A stretch of DNA of 64,000 bases. Source: Natronococcus sp. A-GB1 (GTDB lineage Archaea; Halobacteriota; Halobacteria; Halobacteriales; Natrialbaceae). The stretch covers positions 1 through 64,000 of the forward strand of contig NZ_JARUKW010000008.1 in assembly GCF_029688845.1 (NCBI RefSeq), in the 5' to 3' direction. The notes under the pieces are model-generated. The model saw only the letters and a program-made list of their open reading frames with translations, had not been told where the DNA came from and ran no database searches. Below, piece by piece: positions 50,764 to 60,544 of the stretch. A program made the translations under genes and the position numbers. Within the stretch, counting starts at the first letter, position 1, and the number at the start of each line of letters is the position of its first letter.

Positions 50764-51927
50764 CTATCGATCGACGTCCCTGCCACTCTCCCAGCCCTGC
50801 GGCGAGTCGTTCAGTCGCTCGCAGCCCTCGTCGGTGACGGCGACGAGGTCCTCGATCCGCACCCCAAACTCGCCCTCGAGGTAGATCCCCGGCTCGATGG
50901 AAAAGACCATTTCGGGCTCGAGTTCGCGGTCGTTGCCCGCGGTGATGTACGGCGGCTCGTGGACCTCGAGGCCGACGCCGTGGCCCGTGCGGTGGACGAA
51001 GGCATCGCCGTAGCCCGCCTCTTCGATAATCGAGCGAGCGACGCGGTCGATCTCGCCGGCCTCGACGCCGGGTTCGACAGCCTCGACGGCTGCCCCCTGG
51101 GCCTCGCGGACGACCTCGTGGACCCGTTCGTACTCGGCGGGGGGCTCACCGACGACGATCGTCCGGGTCTGATCGCCCGGTTAGCGAGCGGTTCCCGCCT
51201 CGAGATCGCTCTCGACGAACGCGCCGAAATCGAGCACGATCGGCTCTCCCCGCTCGATCTCGCGGTTGCCGGGATGATGATGGGGACGGGCGCCGTTCGG
51301 TCCCGCGGCCACGATCGTCTCGAAGGCGGGCTCCCCGCCGCCCTCCGCTGCCAGCAGCGAGTCGATCTCGCTCGCGAGTTCGGCCTCGGTCGTCCCGACT
51401 AGATCATCGCCGCGGGATCTGATCTCGAGGGAGACGCGGTCAGCGATCGCGCCCGCCCGGCGAAGCGCCGCGAGCTCGGTCTCGTCCTTGCGGATGCGAA
51501 GTTCCTCGAGGACCACAGTCGCGAGACCGAACTCGGCGCCGGGGAGCAGCGAGCGCAGGTCGTGGTTGAACGTCGTCCACATGCGGTCGTCAAGCAACAC
51601 GGTTGGCTCGTTGGCACTGTTTGCGCTCTCGAGCACCATCTCCTCGAGAACGTCCTCGATGACGGTCAACGGATCCGTCTCGTCGTCCCAGAGTCTGACG
51701 TTGGGAACGCCGAGAGAGTCGAGCTGTGCCTCGTACATCGCGGGGGCGACGATCGCGGGCGCCCCGTCTCGTGGAACGAACAGCAGGAAGTGACGCTCGG
51801 AGGGCGACTCGACGAACCCCGTTAGATAAGTGAGGTTCGGGCTCGGAAAGCAGACGAGTAGCTCCGCGCCGACAGTCTCGAGCCGGCGCCGACAGGCCTC
51901 GATGCGGGCGTCGAACGGGGAATGCAT
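50764..51927 (-). pseudogene. M24 family Xaa-Pro peptidase, interrupted by an in-frame stop
   Basis: From ATG 51927 the frame reads HSPFDARIEACRRRLETVGA ... VLDFGAFVESDLEAGTAR, meets TAA at 51183-51181, and continues in the same frame [60 protein letters not shown], ending DVDR at 50764. The first metal ligand Asp (DFGAF) and the second (PGDQT) flank the stop; the His (GHGVG) and Glu (EPGIY, RIEDL) ligands lie after it. A TAC-to-TAA change (Tyr in homologs: R-Y-P-G-D) would explain it. Read-through would give 386 residues plus the stop position, the normal length. Truncated at the stop, no active site remains. Confidence 0.85.
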
Positions 51928-52090
51928 ACCTCGAGGGTTTCGGGCGTCCCGAAAAGAGCGTTCGGGTCACGGTGCCGAACGGACGGCGTAGTGACGGGTC
52001 TCCCGGCCGAAACGACACTAGGGGGCATTAGAGTCCCATGCAGGTGCAAGCCGCGAACCGACCCGCTAGGGACCTGTTTCCCTTCAGCGA

Positions 52091-53779
52091 ATGCGAAATA
52101 CGGAGCACCGGCTGCCCGACGGACGGACCGACGGGCGACGTGTGGACGGGGAGAGCCGCCCCGACGGACGGACCGACGGGCGACGTGTGGACGGGGAGAG
52201 CCGCCCCGACGAGACGGACGACGATGACGACGATCCGGGCTGTCCGGGGTCGCTGATCGTCGTCTCGAACCGTCAGCCGTACCGCCACGAGTACGAGTCC
52301 CAGCCGGAGGGCGACGACGGATCCATCGTCGTCGACGAGCCCGCCGGCGGGCTGACCGCCGGACTGGACCCGGTCGTCCAGGAGGCCAACGGCACCTGGA
52401 TCGCCTGGGGCGACGGCGAGGCCGACTTCGCGGTCACCGACGCGAACGACTGCGTCTCCGTCCCGCCCGGGGAAGACGCCTACACCCTCCACCGAATCGA
52501 CCTCTCGGAGGAGGCGGTCAACTCCTACTACTACGGGTTCAGCAACCAGGTTCTCTGGCCGCTCTGTCACGAGTTCCCCGACCTGATCGAGGAACGAAGC
52601 GACTGGGCGAACGACTTCGAGTGGTACCGAACCGTCAACGAGCGGTTCGCCGACGCCGTCGCCGAACACGCCAGCACCGAGTCGATCGTCTGGATTCAGG
52701 ACTACCACTTCGGACTCGCGCCGCGGCTGATCCGCGAGCGGATCCCGAAGGCCGCGACGATCGCTCACTTCTGGCACATTCCGTGGCCGACGCCGGAGAC
52801 GTTCGCCAAGTGTCCGGTCGGCGAGGAGCTGCTCGAGGGGCTGCTCGGCAACGACCTGCTCGGCTTTCACGTCGATCGGTACGCGCGGCTGTTCCTCGAG
52901 TGCGTCGAGCAGTACCTCGACGGCGCGGTCGTCGACCACGAGGAGTGGCTCGTCGACTACGACGAGGGGACGACCCGGCTGGCGACCGCGGCGATGGGAA
53001 TCGACGCCGAAACCTACGACGAGCACGCCCGAGCAGTCGAAGATCCGGACGCGTTGCTCGAGGAGTTCGGCGTCTCTCCCGAGGTCACGCTCGGACTCGG
53101 CGTCGACCGCCTCGATTACTCGAAGGGGATTCCCGAACGCCTCGCCGCCCTCGAGCGCTTCTTCGAGCGCAACCCCGATGGACGCGAGGAGTTCACGTTC
53201 CTCCAGAAGGCGACGCTCTCCCGAACCGGCATTCCGGCCTACGAACGGCTCGGCGACCTCGTTCGAAGCGAGGTCACCCGGATCAACAGTCGGTTCGGAA
53301 CGGACGACTGGCAGCCGATCGTCTACACCGAGGAGTACGTCCCCCAGAAGAACCTCTGCGGGCTCTACCGTCGGGCCGACGTCATGGTCATCAGCCCGCT
53401 GCTGGACGGGATGAACCTCGTCGCCCAGGAGTTCGTCGCCTCCTGCGTCGGCGAGGGCCCCGCGAGCGAATCGTCGCCGGGTGCACCCCACGGCGACGGC
53501 GTCCTGTTGTTGAGCGAGCGAACCGGCGCCCACGAACGCCTCGGCGCCGACGCGGTGACGATCGATCCGACCGACACCGACGCGTTCGCCGCCGAACTCG
53601 AGACCGCGCTGGCGATGCCGGCCAGCGAGCGACGACGTCGGATGCGGTCGATGCGGACCGACGTGTTCGAGGCCGACCTCGAGGCGTGGATGGACAGCCA
53701 GTTTGACTCGATCCGACGCCTGCACGACCCGAGCGAGTCGAACGACGACGATCCCGGTGCGCGAACCCCACAGATATAA
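52091..53779 (+). CDS. otsA: Trehalose-6-phosphate synthase (GT20)
   Basis: 562 residues. Forms trehalose-6-phosphate from a nucleotide glucose and glucose-6-phosphate. Core motifs: SLIVVSNRQPYRHEY (~54), VDEPAGGLTAGLDPVVQ (~80), WIQDYHFGLAPRLIRERIP (~201), FWHIPWPTPE (~228), VDRLDYSKGIPERLAALERF (~339), ISPLLDGMNLVAQEFVA (~437). The first ~50 residues are a repetitive, charged leader caused by an exact 45-bp tandem duplication and an Asp run, not part of the GT20 fold; a later start cannot be excluded but no ATG/GTG sits right before the core. otsB follows by one base, together producing trehalose as an osmolyte. Confidence 0.93.
   Translation: MRNTEHRLPDGRTDGRRVDGESRPDGRTDGRRVDGESRPDETDDDDDDPGCPGSLIVVSNRQPYRHEYESQPEGDDGSIVVDEPAGGLTAGLDPVVQEANGTWIAWGDGEADFAVTDANDCVSVPPGEDAYTLHRIDLSEEAVNSYYYGFSNQVLWPLCHEFPDLIEERSDWANDFEWYRTVNERFADAVAEHASTESIVWIQDYHFGLAPRLIRERIPKAATIAHFWHIPWPTPETFAKCPVGEELLEGLLGNDLLGFHVDRYARLFLECVEQYLDGAVVDHEEWLVDYDEGTTRLATAAMGIDAETYDEHARAVEDPDALLEEFGVSPEVTLGLGVDRLDYSKGIPERLAALERFFERNPDGREEFTFLQKATLSRTGIPAYERLGDLVRSEVTRINSRFGTDDWQPIVYTEEYVPQKNLCGLYRRADVMVISPLLDGMNLVAQEFVASCVGEGPASESSPGAPHGDGVLLLSERTGAHERLGADAVTIDPTDTDAFAAELETALAMPASERRRRMRSMRTDVFEADLEAWMDSQFDSIRRLHDPSESNDDDPGARTPQI
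52118..52207. repeat. Exact 45-bp tandem duplication in otsA leader
   Basis: The 45 nt at 52118-52162 are repeated without a mismatch at 52163-52207 and remain in frame, encoding two copies of DGRTDGRRVDGESRP in the N-terminal leader of OtsA. Confidence 0.9.
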
Positions 53780-53780
53780 C

Positions 53781-54605
53781 ATGCAACAGCAGCGAACGAA
53801 GCCGAACCCGATCGACGACCTCCGACCCCGAATCCGGACGCGACTCGAGGAGGCGACGGAACTCCTGTTGTGTCTCGACTTCGACGGCACGCTTGCGCCG
53901 ATCGTCGACGATCCCGACGAGGCCGCCCCGACGCGAGCCGTCAGCGACGTCCTCGAGAGAATCACCGCCGAACCGGACGTGACGACTGCGATCGTCAGCG
54001 GGCGCGAGCTCGCCGACGTCCGCGAGCGGGTCGACGGACCACGGATCTACGCGGGGAACCACGGCCTCGAACTCGAGCGCGGCGATTCGGTCGCGGTCCA
54101 CCCGATCGCCCGAAAGCGCGCCGCGCGCGTCGATGCCGTCTGCGAGGCCCTCGAGATCGCCCTCGATCCGGTTCCGAACGCCCGCGTCGAGAACAAGCGC
54201 CTGACCGCCACGGTCCACTACCGGTCGGTGCCCAAACCCGCGAGACCGCAGGTCGAGCGACTCACCCGCGAGACCGTCTCCCGGTTCGGCGGTGAGGGCC
54301 TCGAGCTCTCGACGGGGAAGGCGATCCTCGAGATCGGCCCCTCGATAGACTGGGGGAAGGGAAACGCCGTCGGGATGCTCGTCGCCGACCGCTCGGACGG
54401 GACGGTACCGATCTACATCGGCGACGACGTCACCGACGAATCCGCGTTTCGAACCGTCGAACCCCGGGGCGTCGGCGTCCGCGTCGGCGACGACGCGCCG
54501 ACGGCCGCATCGGGGCGCGTCCGCTCGCCCGAACAGGTCGCTTCGTTACTCGAGTGGGTATCGACGACGGGCGTCGAACAGGTTCGGAACGGACCAGTGC
54601 TGTGA
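53781..54605 (+). CDS. otsB: Trehalose-phosphatase
   Basis: 274 residues, HAD superfamily. LLLCLDFDGTLAPIVDDPDE (catalytic Asp, ~32-38), TTAIVSGRELADVRERVDGP, YAGNHGLELERGDSVAV, HAD motif IV IYIGDDVTDESAFRTVE, KGNAVGMLV. It removes the phosphate from trehalose-6-P. One base after otsA (TAA-C-ATG), so co-translated. Short hairpin CCCGC-TTTT-GCGGG at 54647-54660 after the stop could mark the transcript end. Confidence 0.94.
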   Translation: MQQQRTKPNPIDDLRPRIRTRLEEATELLLCLDFDGTLAPIVDDPDEAAPTRAVSDVLERITAEPDVTTAIVSGRELADVRERVDGPRIYAGNHGLELERGDSVAVHPIARKRAARVDAVCEALEIALDPVPNARVENKRLTATVHYRSVPKPARPQVERLTRETVSRFGGEGLELSTGKAILEIGPSIDWGKGNAVGMLVADRSDGTVPIYIGDDVTDESAFRTVEPRGVGVRVGDDAPTAASGRVRSPEQVASLLEWVSTTGVEQVRNGPVL

Positions 54606-54646
54606 CGAGTCAGGCTTCTGATGGTCGGTAGCTAATCGTCCGAGAA

Positions 54647-54660
54647 CCCGCTTTTGCGGG
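54647..54660 (+). terminator. Weak hairpin after otsB
   Basis: CCCGC-TTTT-GCGGG, 5-bp stem, ~42 nt after the otsB stop. It has no T-run behind it, so its role as a terminator is uncertain. Confidence 0.25.
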
Positions 54661-54770
54661 GCCAGAAACGCTGGGAAGTTCGATATGTCACTCCAGACGG
54701 GTCGATCGGTCGGAGTCGAAAGAATTAGTCACCACTGGAAATATAGTGGCAGATGCGAGCGTGACAGAGA

Positions 54771-55118
54771 GTGAAACTACGACAACCAACTGACTTCCTG
54801 ATCCTCGAGGAGCTCGAGGACAAGGGACGCAACGTCGCGACCAACCTGGCGGCCCACACCGGCAAGAGCCGCAAGAACATCAACACCCGTCTGCCGGTGC
54901 TCGAGGACTACGGGCTCGTCGAAAAGATCGGTCCGGCCGAGCGCTCCGGGCTCTACGAGATTACGTCGCTCGGGCGGGCGGCGCTGGTCTACCGCGACCA
55001 GTACGACGAGACCGACGACTTCGAGTCGCTCATCGAGGGGCCATCCCCGGATATCGACGAGTCGGCCGGCGAGCAGGGGAGTTTCGCCCGCGGCGAGAAC
55101 GAAGCGGACGAGGAGTAG
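54771..55118 (+). CDS. PhiH1-repressor-like winged-helix protein
   Basis: 115 residues from GTG 54771 (KLRQPTDFLILEELEDKGRN). The HTH is VATNLAAHTGKSRKNINTRL with P-V-L-E-D-Y-G-L-V-E-K-I and the wing LYEITSLGRAALVY. The acidic tail (DETDDFESLIEGPSPDIDES) is halophile-type. It is preceded by an AT-rich promoter-like region (GGAAATATAG at ~54738). It could control otsAB, but that is inference. Confidence 0.78.
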   Translation: MKLRQPTDFLILEELEDKGRNVATNLAAHTGKSRKNINTRLPVLEDYGLVEKIGPAERSGLYEITSLGRAALVYRDQYDETDDFESLIEGPSPDIDESAGEQGSFARGENEADEE

Positions 55119-55141
55119 GCTCCTCGCCTCTTCCTGGCCAG

Positions 55142-55954
55142 CTACAGCGTCAAGCCGCCGCTGTAGGACTCGAGCTCCCGTCTCGAACACGTCGAGAACG
55201 TCAGACTCAGCGCCCGATCACGTCCCGCCGTCGACGGATAGACGGTACCACAGCGCGACCGATCCTGTTCGTAGTCCGGATCCCAGGCGTAGCTGCTGAG
55301 CATCGGCGTCGCGACGACGGTCTCCTCGCTTCGGAAGGCGACCCCGTGATCGTGCTCGAGCCCGAGCGCGTGTCCGATCTCGTGCAACAGGATCTGGATC
55401 GTCCGGGTCGGGCGCTCGTTTGGAACGGTCCGGTGGACCACCTCGCCGTCCCGAACCGTTCCAAGCTCCGCGATCGGCGGTAGCGTCGCGAGGTAGCGAG
55501 CGCCGCCGACGGACGCGACGTGGGGCAGCGCGAACCCGGTCGGTGCGGTCGTCATCTGGCCGTCCGTGACGAGCAGGTTGACGTCCGAAACCGGGTCGAC
55601 GTCGCCGACCCCGACCGCTCCCGACGCCAGCGTCGTGGGCCACTCGCCGCCGCTGGTCACGCGGGCGCCGTCCTCCGTCGAGACCGCAACCGTTCCGCCG
55701 ATTGACAGCTCGAGCTCCCAGTGCTCGTCGGAAAGCAGCGCCTCGAGGTAATCGCGGACGCGGTCGGCGATCCCGTCGTACCCCGCGGCTCGCTCGGAAA
55801 ACCAGAGTCGAACCTCGAGGCGATCGGTCGGCTCCCGCCTCGCGTAGCCGAGCGTTCCGACGGTGGCGACCGAAGCAGTCGACCCGGCCAGCCCGACCAG
55901 CAGCTGGCGCCGCGTCAGGGCCGGTCTCTCGTCGCTCGCTCCCTCGTCGTTCAT
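55142..55954 (-). CDS. Tat-exported zinc metalloprotease (metzincin-like)
   Basis: 270 residues. Twin-arginine signal TRRQLLVGLAGSTASVATVG (~14-33). Around 200 the sequence TIQILLHEIGHALGLEHDHG contains HExxHxxGxxH, the zinc motif of metzincins. A later TPMLSSYAWDPDYEQ could be the Met-turn, and C227ish (RCGTVYP) may pair with a later Cys. It is probably folded in the cytosol and exported; target proteins unknown. Start ATG 55954. Confidence 0.85.
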   Translation of the reverse strand: MNDEGASDERPALTRRQLLVGLAGSTASVATVGTLGYARREPTDRLEVRLWFSERAAGYDGIADRVRDYLEALLSDEHWELELSIGGTVAVSTEDGARVTSGGEWPTTLASGAVGVGDVDPVSDVNLLVTDGQMTTAPTGFALPHVASVGGARYLATLPPIAELGTVRDGEVVHRTVPNERPTRTIQILLHEIGHALGLEHDHGVAFRSEETVVATPMLSSYAWDPDYEQDRSRCGTVYPSTAGRDRALSLTFSTCSRRELESYSGGLTL

Positions 55955-56034
55955 GTTCGCTGAAATCGATCTCGGCGTGTGTTTGGCGACCCCTACGAAC
56001 TACGATGGCTCGCCCTAAAACGGTTACATTCGGT

Positions 56035-56340
56035 CTATTGACCGTCAGGGAACCCGTACTGTCGGTCTCGGAGCCGACGACACCGCCGTCGCGTCCGGAC
56101 GACGCGGGCGGCTTCGCCCTCGAGCCGAACCTCGGCTCGAGCCGGCAGCGCCCCGGGGTCGATCGGGACGAGCAACAGGAGCTCGCCCGACTCCGTTTCG
56201 ACCAGTTGTCGGTCGGGATCAGCCTGCCGAAGGCAGCGTTTCCAGTCGCCCGCTCGGATTCTGCGAGCTACCTCCCAGCCGGTGTAGTAGCTCCCATCGG
56301 ACCCCTCGAGAACCGTTTCGGTCCGTAGCTCCTCGCTCAC
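56035..56340 (-). CDS. Hypothetical protein with beta/acidic N-terminus and basic C-terminus
   Basis: 101 residues. SDGSYYTGWEVARRIRAGDW, then strands (RQLVETESGELLLLVPIDPG) and a C-terminal Arg-rich run (VRTRRRCRRLRDRQYG). I do not recognise a family. The start ATG 56340 gives an acidic N-terminus. It is followed by the gap 56341-57073, which holds repeat copy C. Confidence 0.5.
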   Translation of the reverse strand: MSEELRTETVLEGSDGSYYTGWEVARRIRAGDWKRCLRQADPDRQLVETESGELLLLVPIDPGALPARAEVRLEGEAARVVRTRRRCRRLRDRQYGFPDGQ

Positions 56341-56714
56341 GCGTTCTCCCCCGGTAGCGCTCGAGCGGCCCCTTGCCGTGTTCGTCCTCGCTCGCTCATC
56401 ACTCGAGTCGAGTCGGGCCGGTCCTATCGTCGGTCGGGTTAACAGTTGCGACAGTTATACGTGGCTGAGTGTCCCTGCTCCGGAACTGATCCGATCGGCT
56501 GACGGTCGTTTCGTCGAACCTCTCGAGCGGCAAACATGGCTCTCGACGTCTCTACCTCCTGTCTGGGGTGACACGGGATCGGAACTGGCCGTAGAGCCAG
56601 ATAGTGATTCCGGACCGAGCAATTGTCGGTAGCGATAGTTGACAACGCGATTCTTCACCCAGGGTTTGGTGTGAAGTTCGCGTTCCGTACAGATGAACAA
56701 CGTATCAGCTCAGT

Positions 56715-57000
56715 CCGACCATCCCACCTGCAGTGGCGCGCGCTGTCAACGGGCCGAACGTCAGTGAGGACGGTCGACGATGCTGTGCGAGGTCTTCGCG
56801 AGTAACACGAGCGAATGGCTTGGCAGAGCTTGCTCTGCCAGTGGATGAGCGAACGGAGTGAGCGAGTCGGCTGGGGAGGGCGTGGCAATCCCCTGTGTTC
56901 GTGTGAGTAGGGCCTGTTGCTCGTCAGTATCACCAGGGAGCCCCTGGCCCTTTTCAGTCTCACCCCGCAGCGGTTGGCCAGTACTGGAGACTCGAGGCCG
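56715..57000 (-). repeat. Dispersed repeat, copy C
   Basis: Opposite orientation to A and B. Reverse strand: CTCGAGTCTCCAGTACTGG, GCGGGGTGAGACTGAAAAGG, CACACGAACACAGGGG, GCCACGCCCTCCCCAGCCGA, hairpin GGCAGAGC-AA-GCTCTGCC (56822-56839), GCGAAGACCTCGCACAG, ending GACAGCGCGCGCCACTGCAG. Closest to copy A in the right half. Confidence 0.75.
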
Positions 57001-57073
57001 GACGGTCCATACTCACCCAGTTACCGAGTCGCTCGAGTCGGTTTCAGCCGTCGTCCGAAGCCCGAGTCCGTAC

Positions 57074-57724
57074 TTAGTAGAGAGCGGTGTGCAGCGCCGA
57101 GAGTAGCTTTCGCTCGATCCGACGGAGGTGGTCGTCTACCGCCCGTCGGCTGATCCCCAGTTCGGACCCGAGTTGCTCGCTCGTCGTCTCCCGCGGAATC
57201 TCGTAGTAGCCGCCCTCGATCGCCAGCGAGAGGACCTCGCGCTGTCGGGCCGTCAGCTCCGGTAGCACTTCCTCGAGCGAGACCACCGGGGATGACCGGG
57301 CGGGAACGCCGACCTCGCGCTTGCGGAGAACTTCGACGTCGAACCCGTCCTCGAGGAGGGCGGCGTAGAGGCCGGTGAGGTTCTCGGGGTCGAGCGCGAG
57401 GATCCGACAGTGTTTCCGTCCGTTCTCGTACCGCAACGGCGGGAGCAACAGGCAGTCGTGGGACTCGAGGTAGCGCTCGATGTGCGAGGTCTCGTGTCGC
57501 TTCAGACAGGAACCCGTGATGACGACCGTCTCGCCGTCTCCCCGGACGCAGTCCTCGATTCCGATATCTGCCCGGACCCGGGAGAGCACCGGCTCGGCCG
57601 ACGAGCCGACGACGTAGAGGAGATCCGCGTGATCGTTACACCAGAGTTCGATCCGGCAGTCGGTCCCATCGGTCGGCGCGGTGTAGGCGCTCGAGTCGGC
57701 GATAGCGACGGTTGCCTCGTACAC
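57074..57724 (-). CDS. bat-type HTH regulator beside the hut cluster
   Basis: 216 residues from GTG 57724 ([19 protein letters not shown]). N-terminal sensing region, then [40 protein letters not shown] and [20 protein letters not shown]: the HTH-10 (bat) domain. Divergent from hutU with an 85-nt promoter region that it probably controls as an activator or repressor of histidine degradation. The ligand is not known. Confidence 0.85.
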   Translation of the reverse strand: MYEATVAIADSSAYTAPTDGTDCRIELWCNDHADLLYVVGSSAEPVLSRVRADIGIEDCVRGDGETVVITGSCLKRHETSHIERYLESHDCLLLPPLRYENGRKHCRILALDPENLTGLYAALLEDGFDVEVLRKREVGVPARSSPVVSLEEVLPELTARQREVLSLAIEGGYYEIPRETTSEQLGSELGISRRAVDDHLRRIERKLLSALHTALY

Positions 57725-57809
57725 GCATACCGATACGCTGCTCGACTATTATAAACCCACTTCCGTACGGAACACCGACGGTGTTGGTTCCCCGAACCGT
57801 GCTATCGGT

Positions 57810-59561
57810 ATGGACAGCGACCGACGATCGACGCTCGGGGACGCCCCACCGAGCGACCAGTGGCAGGAGTACCGCGGCTCGCCGACGGGAACGGACCTCG
57901 AGTGTACGGGCTGGCGCCAGGAGGCGGCCTTCCGAATGCTGAACAACAACCTCGATCCCGACGTCGCCGAGCGACCTGAGGACCTGGTCGTCTACGGCGG
58001 CACGGGGCGAGCAGCCCGGTCGTGGGACGCCTACGACGCGATCTGTGCCGAACTGCGCGAGCTGGGCGACGAGGAAACCCTGCTCGTCCAGTCGGGCAAG
58101 CCCGTCGGCCGCTTCGAGACCCACGAGCGCGCCCCCCGAGTACTGATCGCGAACTCGAACCTCGTCGGTAACTGGGACGACTGGGAGCACTTCCACGAGC
58201 TTGAGGCCGAGGGCAAGATCATGTACGGCCAGATGACTGCGGGCTCGTGGGCCTACATCGGCACGCAGGGGATCATTCAGGGCACCTACGAGACCCTCGC
58301 GGAGCTGTCGAGCCAGCACTACCCCGACACGGAGGGACTCGAGGGTACGATCGTCGTCACGGGCGGCCTCGGCGGGATGGGCGGCGCCCAGCCGCTGGCG
58401 GTCACGATGAACGGCGGCGTCTGCATCGCCGCCGAGGTCAACGAGACGCGGATCGATCGGCGCCTCGAGACGGGGTACTGCCAGGAGAAGACCGACGACC
58501 TGGACGAAGCGATCGAGGACGCGAAAGCTGCTGCCGAGGCCGGCGACCCCTACAGCGTCGCCGTCCACACGAACGCTGCCGACATGCTCGAGGCGATGCT
58601 CGAGCGCGGCTTCGTCCCCGACGTCGTCACGGATCAGACCAGCGCCCACGACGAACTCGAGGGCTACTACCCCTCGGGGTACACCGTCGCCGAGGCCGAT
58701 CAACTGCGCGAGAAGGATCCCGAAACCTACGTCGTGGAGAGTCTCGACACCATGGAACGCCACGTCGACGCCATCCTCGAGATGCAAGACGAGGGCGCGA
58801 TCGCCGTCGAGTACGGTAACAACATCCGCGGGCAGGTACAGGAACACCGCGGCCACGAGTCGGCGTTCGACTTCCCGGGGTTCGTCCCCGCCTACATCCG
58901 GCCGCTGTTCTGTCGCGGCAAGGGACCGTTCCGCTGGGTCGCCCTTTCAGGTGATTCCGCCGACATCCACCGGACCGACGACGCCGTTCGCGAACTGTTC
59001 CCCGAGAAGGACCACCTGCATCGCTGGATCGATCTCGCCCAGGAGCAGGTCGAGTTTCAGGGCCTGCCCTCGAGGGTCTGCTGGCTCGGGTACAGTACCG
59101 ACGGCGAGGGCGACGAGGGACTCACCGAGCGCGCTCGCTTCGCTCTGCGGATCAACGAGCTCGTCGCCGGCGGCGAGATCTCGGCCCCGATCGTCGTTAC
59201 GCGGGACCACCTCGATGCCGGCTCCGTCGCGAGCCCGAACCGCGAGACCGAGGCAATGGCCGACGGCACCGACGCCGTCGCCGACTGGCCGATCCTCAAC
59301 GCCCTGCTCAACTGCGCGGCCGGCGCCGACATCGTCAGCGTCCACGACGGCGGCGGCGTCGGCATCGGCAACTCGCTGCACACGAACAATCACGTCGTGC
59401 TCGACGGTTCGGAACTCGCGGCCGAGAAGGCGAGACGGGTGTTTACCACCGATCCCGGAATGGGTGTGATCCGTCACGCCGACGCTGGCTACGAGGAGGC
59501 CATAGCGGAGGCCCGCGAGTCGAACGTCCACGTCCCGATGGCGGAGGCCGATCGCTCGTGA
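57810..59561 (+). CDS. hutU: Urocanate hydratase
   Basis: 583 residues. Second step of histidine degradation: urocanate to imidazolone propionate, with tightly bound NAD+. Signatures: [20 protein letters not shown] (~138), [20 protein letters not shown] (NAD site), [40 protein letters not shown] and [20 protein letters not shown] (Cys/His site). The ATG at 57810 starts [10 protein letters not shown]. First of the tightly packed hutU-hutG-hutI genes; overlaps hutG by 4 nt. Confidence 0.96.
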   Translation: MDSDRRSTLGDAPPSDQWQEYRGSPTGTDLECTGWRQEAAFRMLNNNLDPDVAERPEDLVVYGGTGRAARSWDAYDAICAELRELGDEETLLVQSGKPVGRFETHERAPRVLIANSNLVGNWDDWEHFHELEAEGKIMYGQMTAGSWAYIGTQGIIQGTYETLAELSSQHYPDTEGLEGTIVVTGGLGGMGGAQPLAVTMNGGVCIAAEVNETRIDRRLETGYCQEKTDDLDEAIEDAKAAAEAGDPYSVAVHTNAADMLEAMLERGFVPDVVTDQTSAHDELEGYYPSGYTVAEADQLREKDPETYVVESLDTMERHVDAILEMQDEGAIAVEYGNNIRGQVQEHRGHESAFDFPGFVPAYIRPLFCRGKGPFRWVALSGDSADIHRTDDAVRELFPEKDHLHRWIDLAQEQVEFQGLPSRVCWLGYSTDGEGDEGLTERARFALRINELVAGGEISAPIVVTRDHLDAGSVASPNRETEAMADGTDAVADWPILNALLNCAAGADIVSVHDGGGVGIGNSLHTNNHVVLDGSELAAEKARRVFTTDPGMGVIRHADAGYEEAIAEARESNVHVPMAEADRS

Positions 59562-60544
59562 GCGGAACCGATCGGTTCGCGACCAACCCCGACTGGGCGT
59601 CGACCGGCGGCTGGGACGTCCTCGCGGGCGGCGACGCGAACGACGAACTGTTCGGCGACGTCGTCGAGCGCGTCGCCCTCGAGGATCTCTCGGAGAGCGC
59701 GTTCGAGGCCGTCCTCGTCGGAGAACCCTACGACGGCGCGGTCATCGGCCGACAGGGTGCCCGCGAGGGGCCGCCGGCGATCCGACGCTCGCTCGCCCGA
59801 ACCAAGTCCCACCACTTCGACGGCGGTCCTCTGGAGGGAGTCGCGGACCTCGGCGACGTGCGCTCGCTGGTCGAGACGCTCGAGGACGACACGGACGAGC
59901 GAGTTTCGGCGGTCCAGAGGGAACTCCGCGAGACGACTCGGCTCGTCCACGAGCGCGACGCGCTCCCGGTCTTCCTCGGCGGGGACAACTCCCTGACCTA
60001 CCCGAACGTCGCCCCACTGCTCGAGTCGGGTACCGTCGGCGTCATCAACCTTGACGCCCACCTCGACGTTCGGGCGGTCGACGGCGAGCCCACGAGCGGG
60101 ACGCCGTACCGACAGCTCCTCGAGGACAGACTCGCGGGCTACGCCTGCGTCGGCGCTCGTCACTTCGAGACCTCGACCGCGTACCACGATTTCCTCCGCG
60201 AGCACGGTGGCGAGATCGTCACCAGCGAGGAGGTCGGTGACGACGTCGTCGAGGCCGCGGATCGAGCCCTCGAGATCGTCGGCGACGTCGACGCTCTCTA
60301 CGTCAGCGTCGACTGCGACGTCCTCGACGCGAGCGCTGCACCCGGCGTGAGCGCGCCGACATCCGGCGGGCTGCGTACTCGGGAGCTGTTCCGCCTGCTG
60401 CGGTTGCTCGCCAGCGACGACCGGATCGCCGGCTTCGAGATCGTCGAGTGCGCGCCGCCGCTGGATCGAGAGGCGCTGACGGCCGACGCGGCGGCTCGTG
60501 CGATCGCACACTTCCTCGCGGGGTACACGGAGGGACGACGATGA
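59558..60544 (+). CDS. hutG: Formimidoylglutamase (HutG, arginase family)
   Basis: 328 residues from GTG 59558 ([17 protein letters not shown]). Hydrolyses N-formimidoylglutamate to glutamate and formamide. Metal motifs: [18 protein letters not shown] (~137), [13 protein letters not shown] (~162), [18 protein letters not shown] (~247). The first motif has Asn where arginases have the His of GGDHS. Overlaps hutU and hutI by 4 nt each. Confidence 0.94.
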   Translation: MSGTDRFATNPDWASTGGWDVLAGGDANDELFGDVVERVALEDLSESAFEAVLVGEPYDGAVIGRQGAREGPPAIRRSLARTKSHHFDGGPLEGVADLGDVRSLVETLEDDTDERVSAVQRELRETTRLVHERDALPVFLGGDNSLTYPNVAPLLESGTVGVINLDAHLDVRAVDGEPTSGTPYRQLLEDRLAGYACVGARHFETSTAYHDFLREHGGEIVTSEEVGDDVVEAADRALEIVGDVDALYVSVDCDVLDASAAPGVSAPTSGGLRTRELFRLLRLLASDDRIAGFEIVECAPPLDREALTADAAARAIAHFLAGYTEGRR

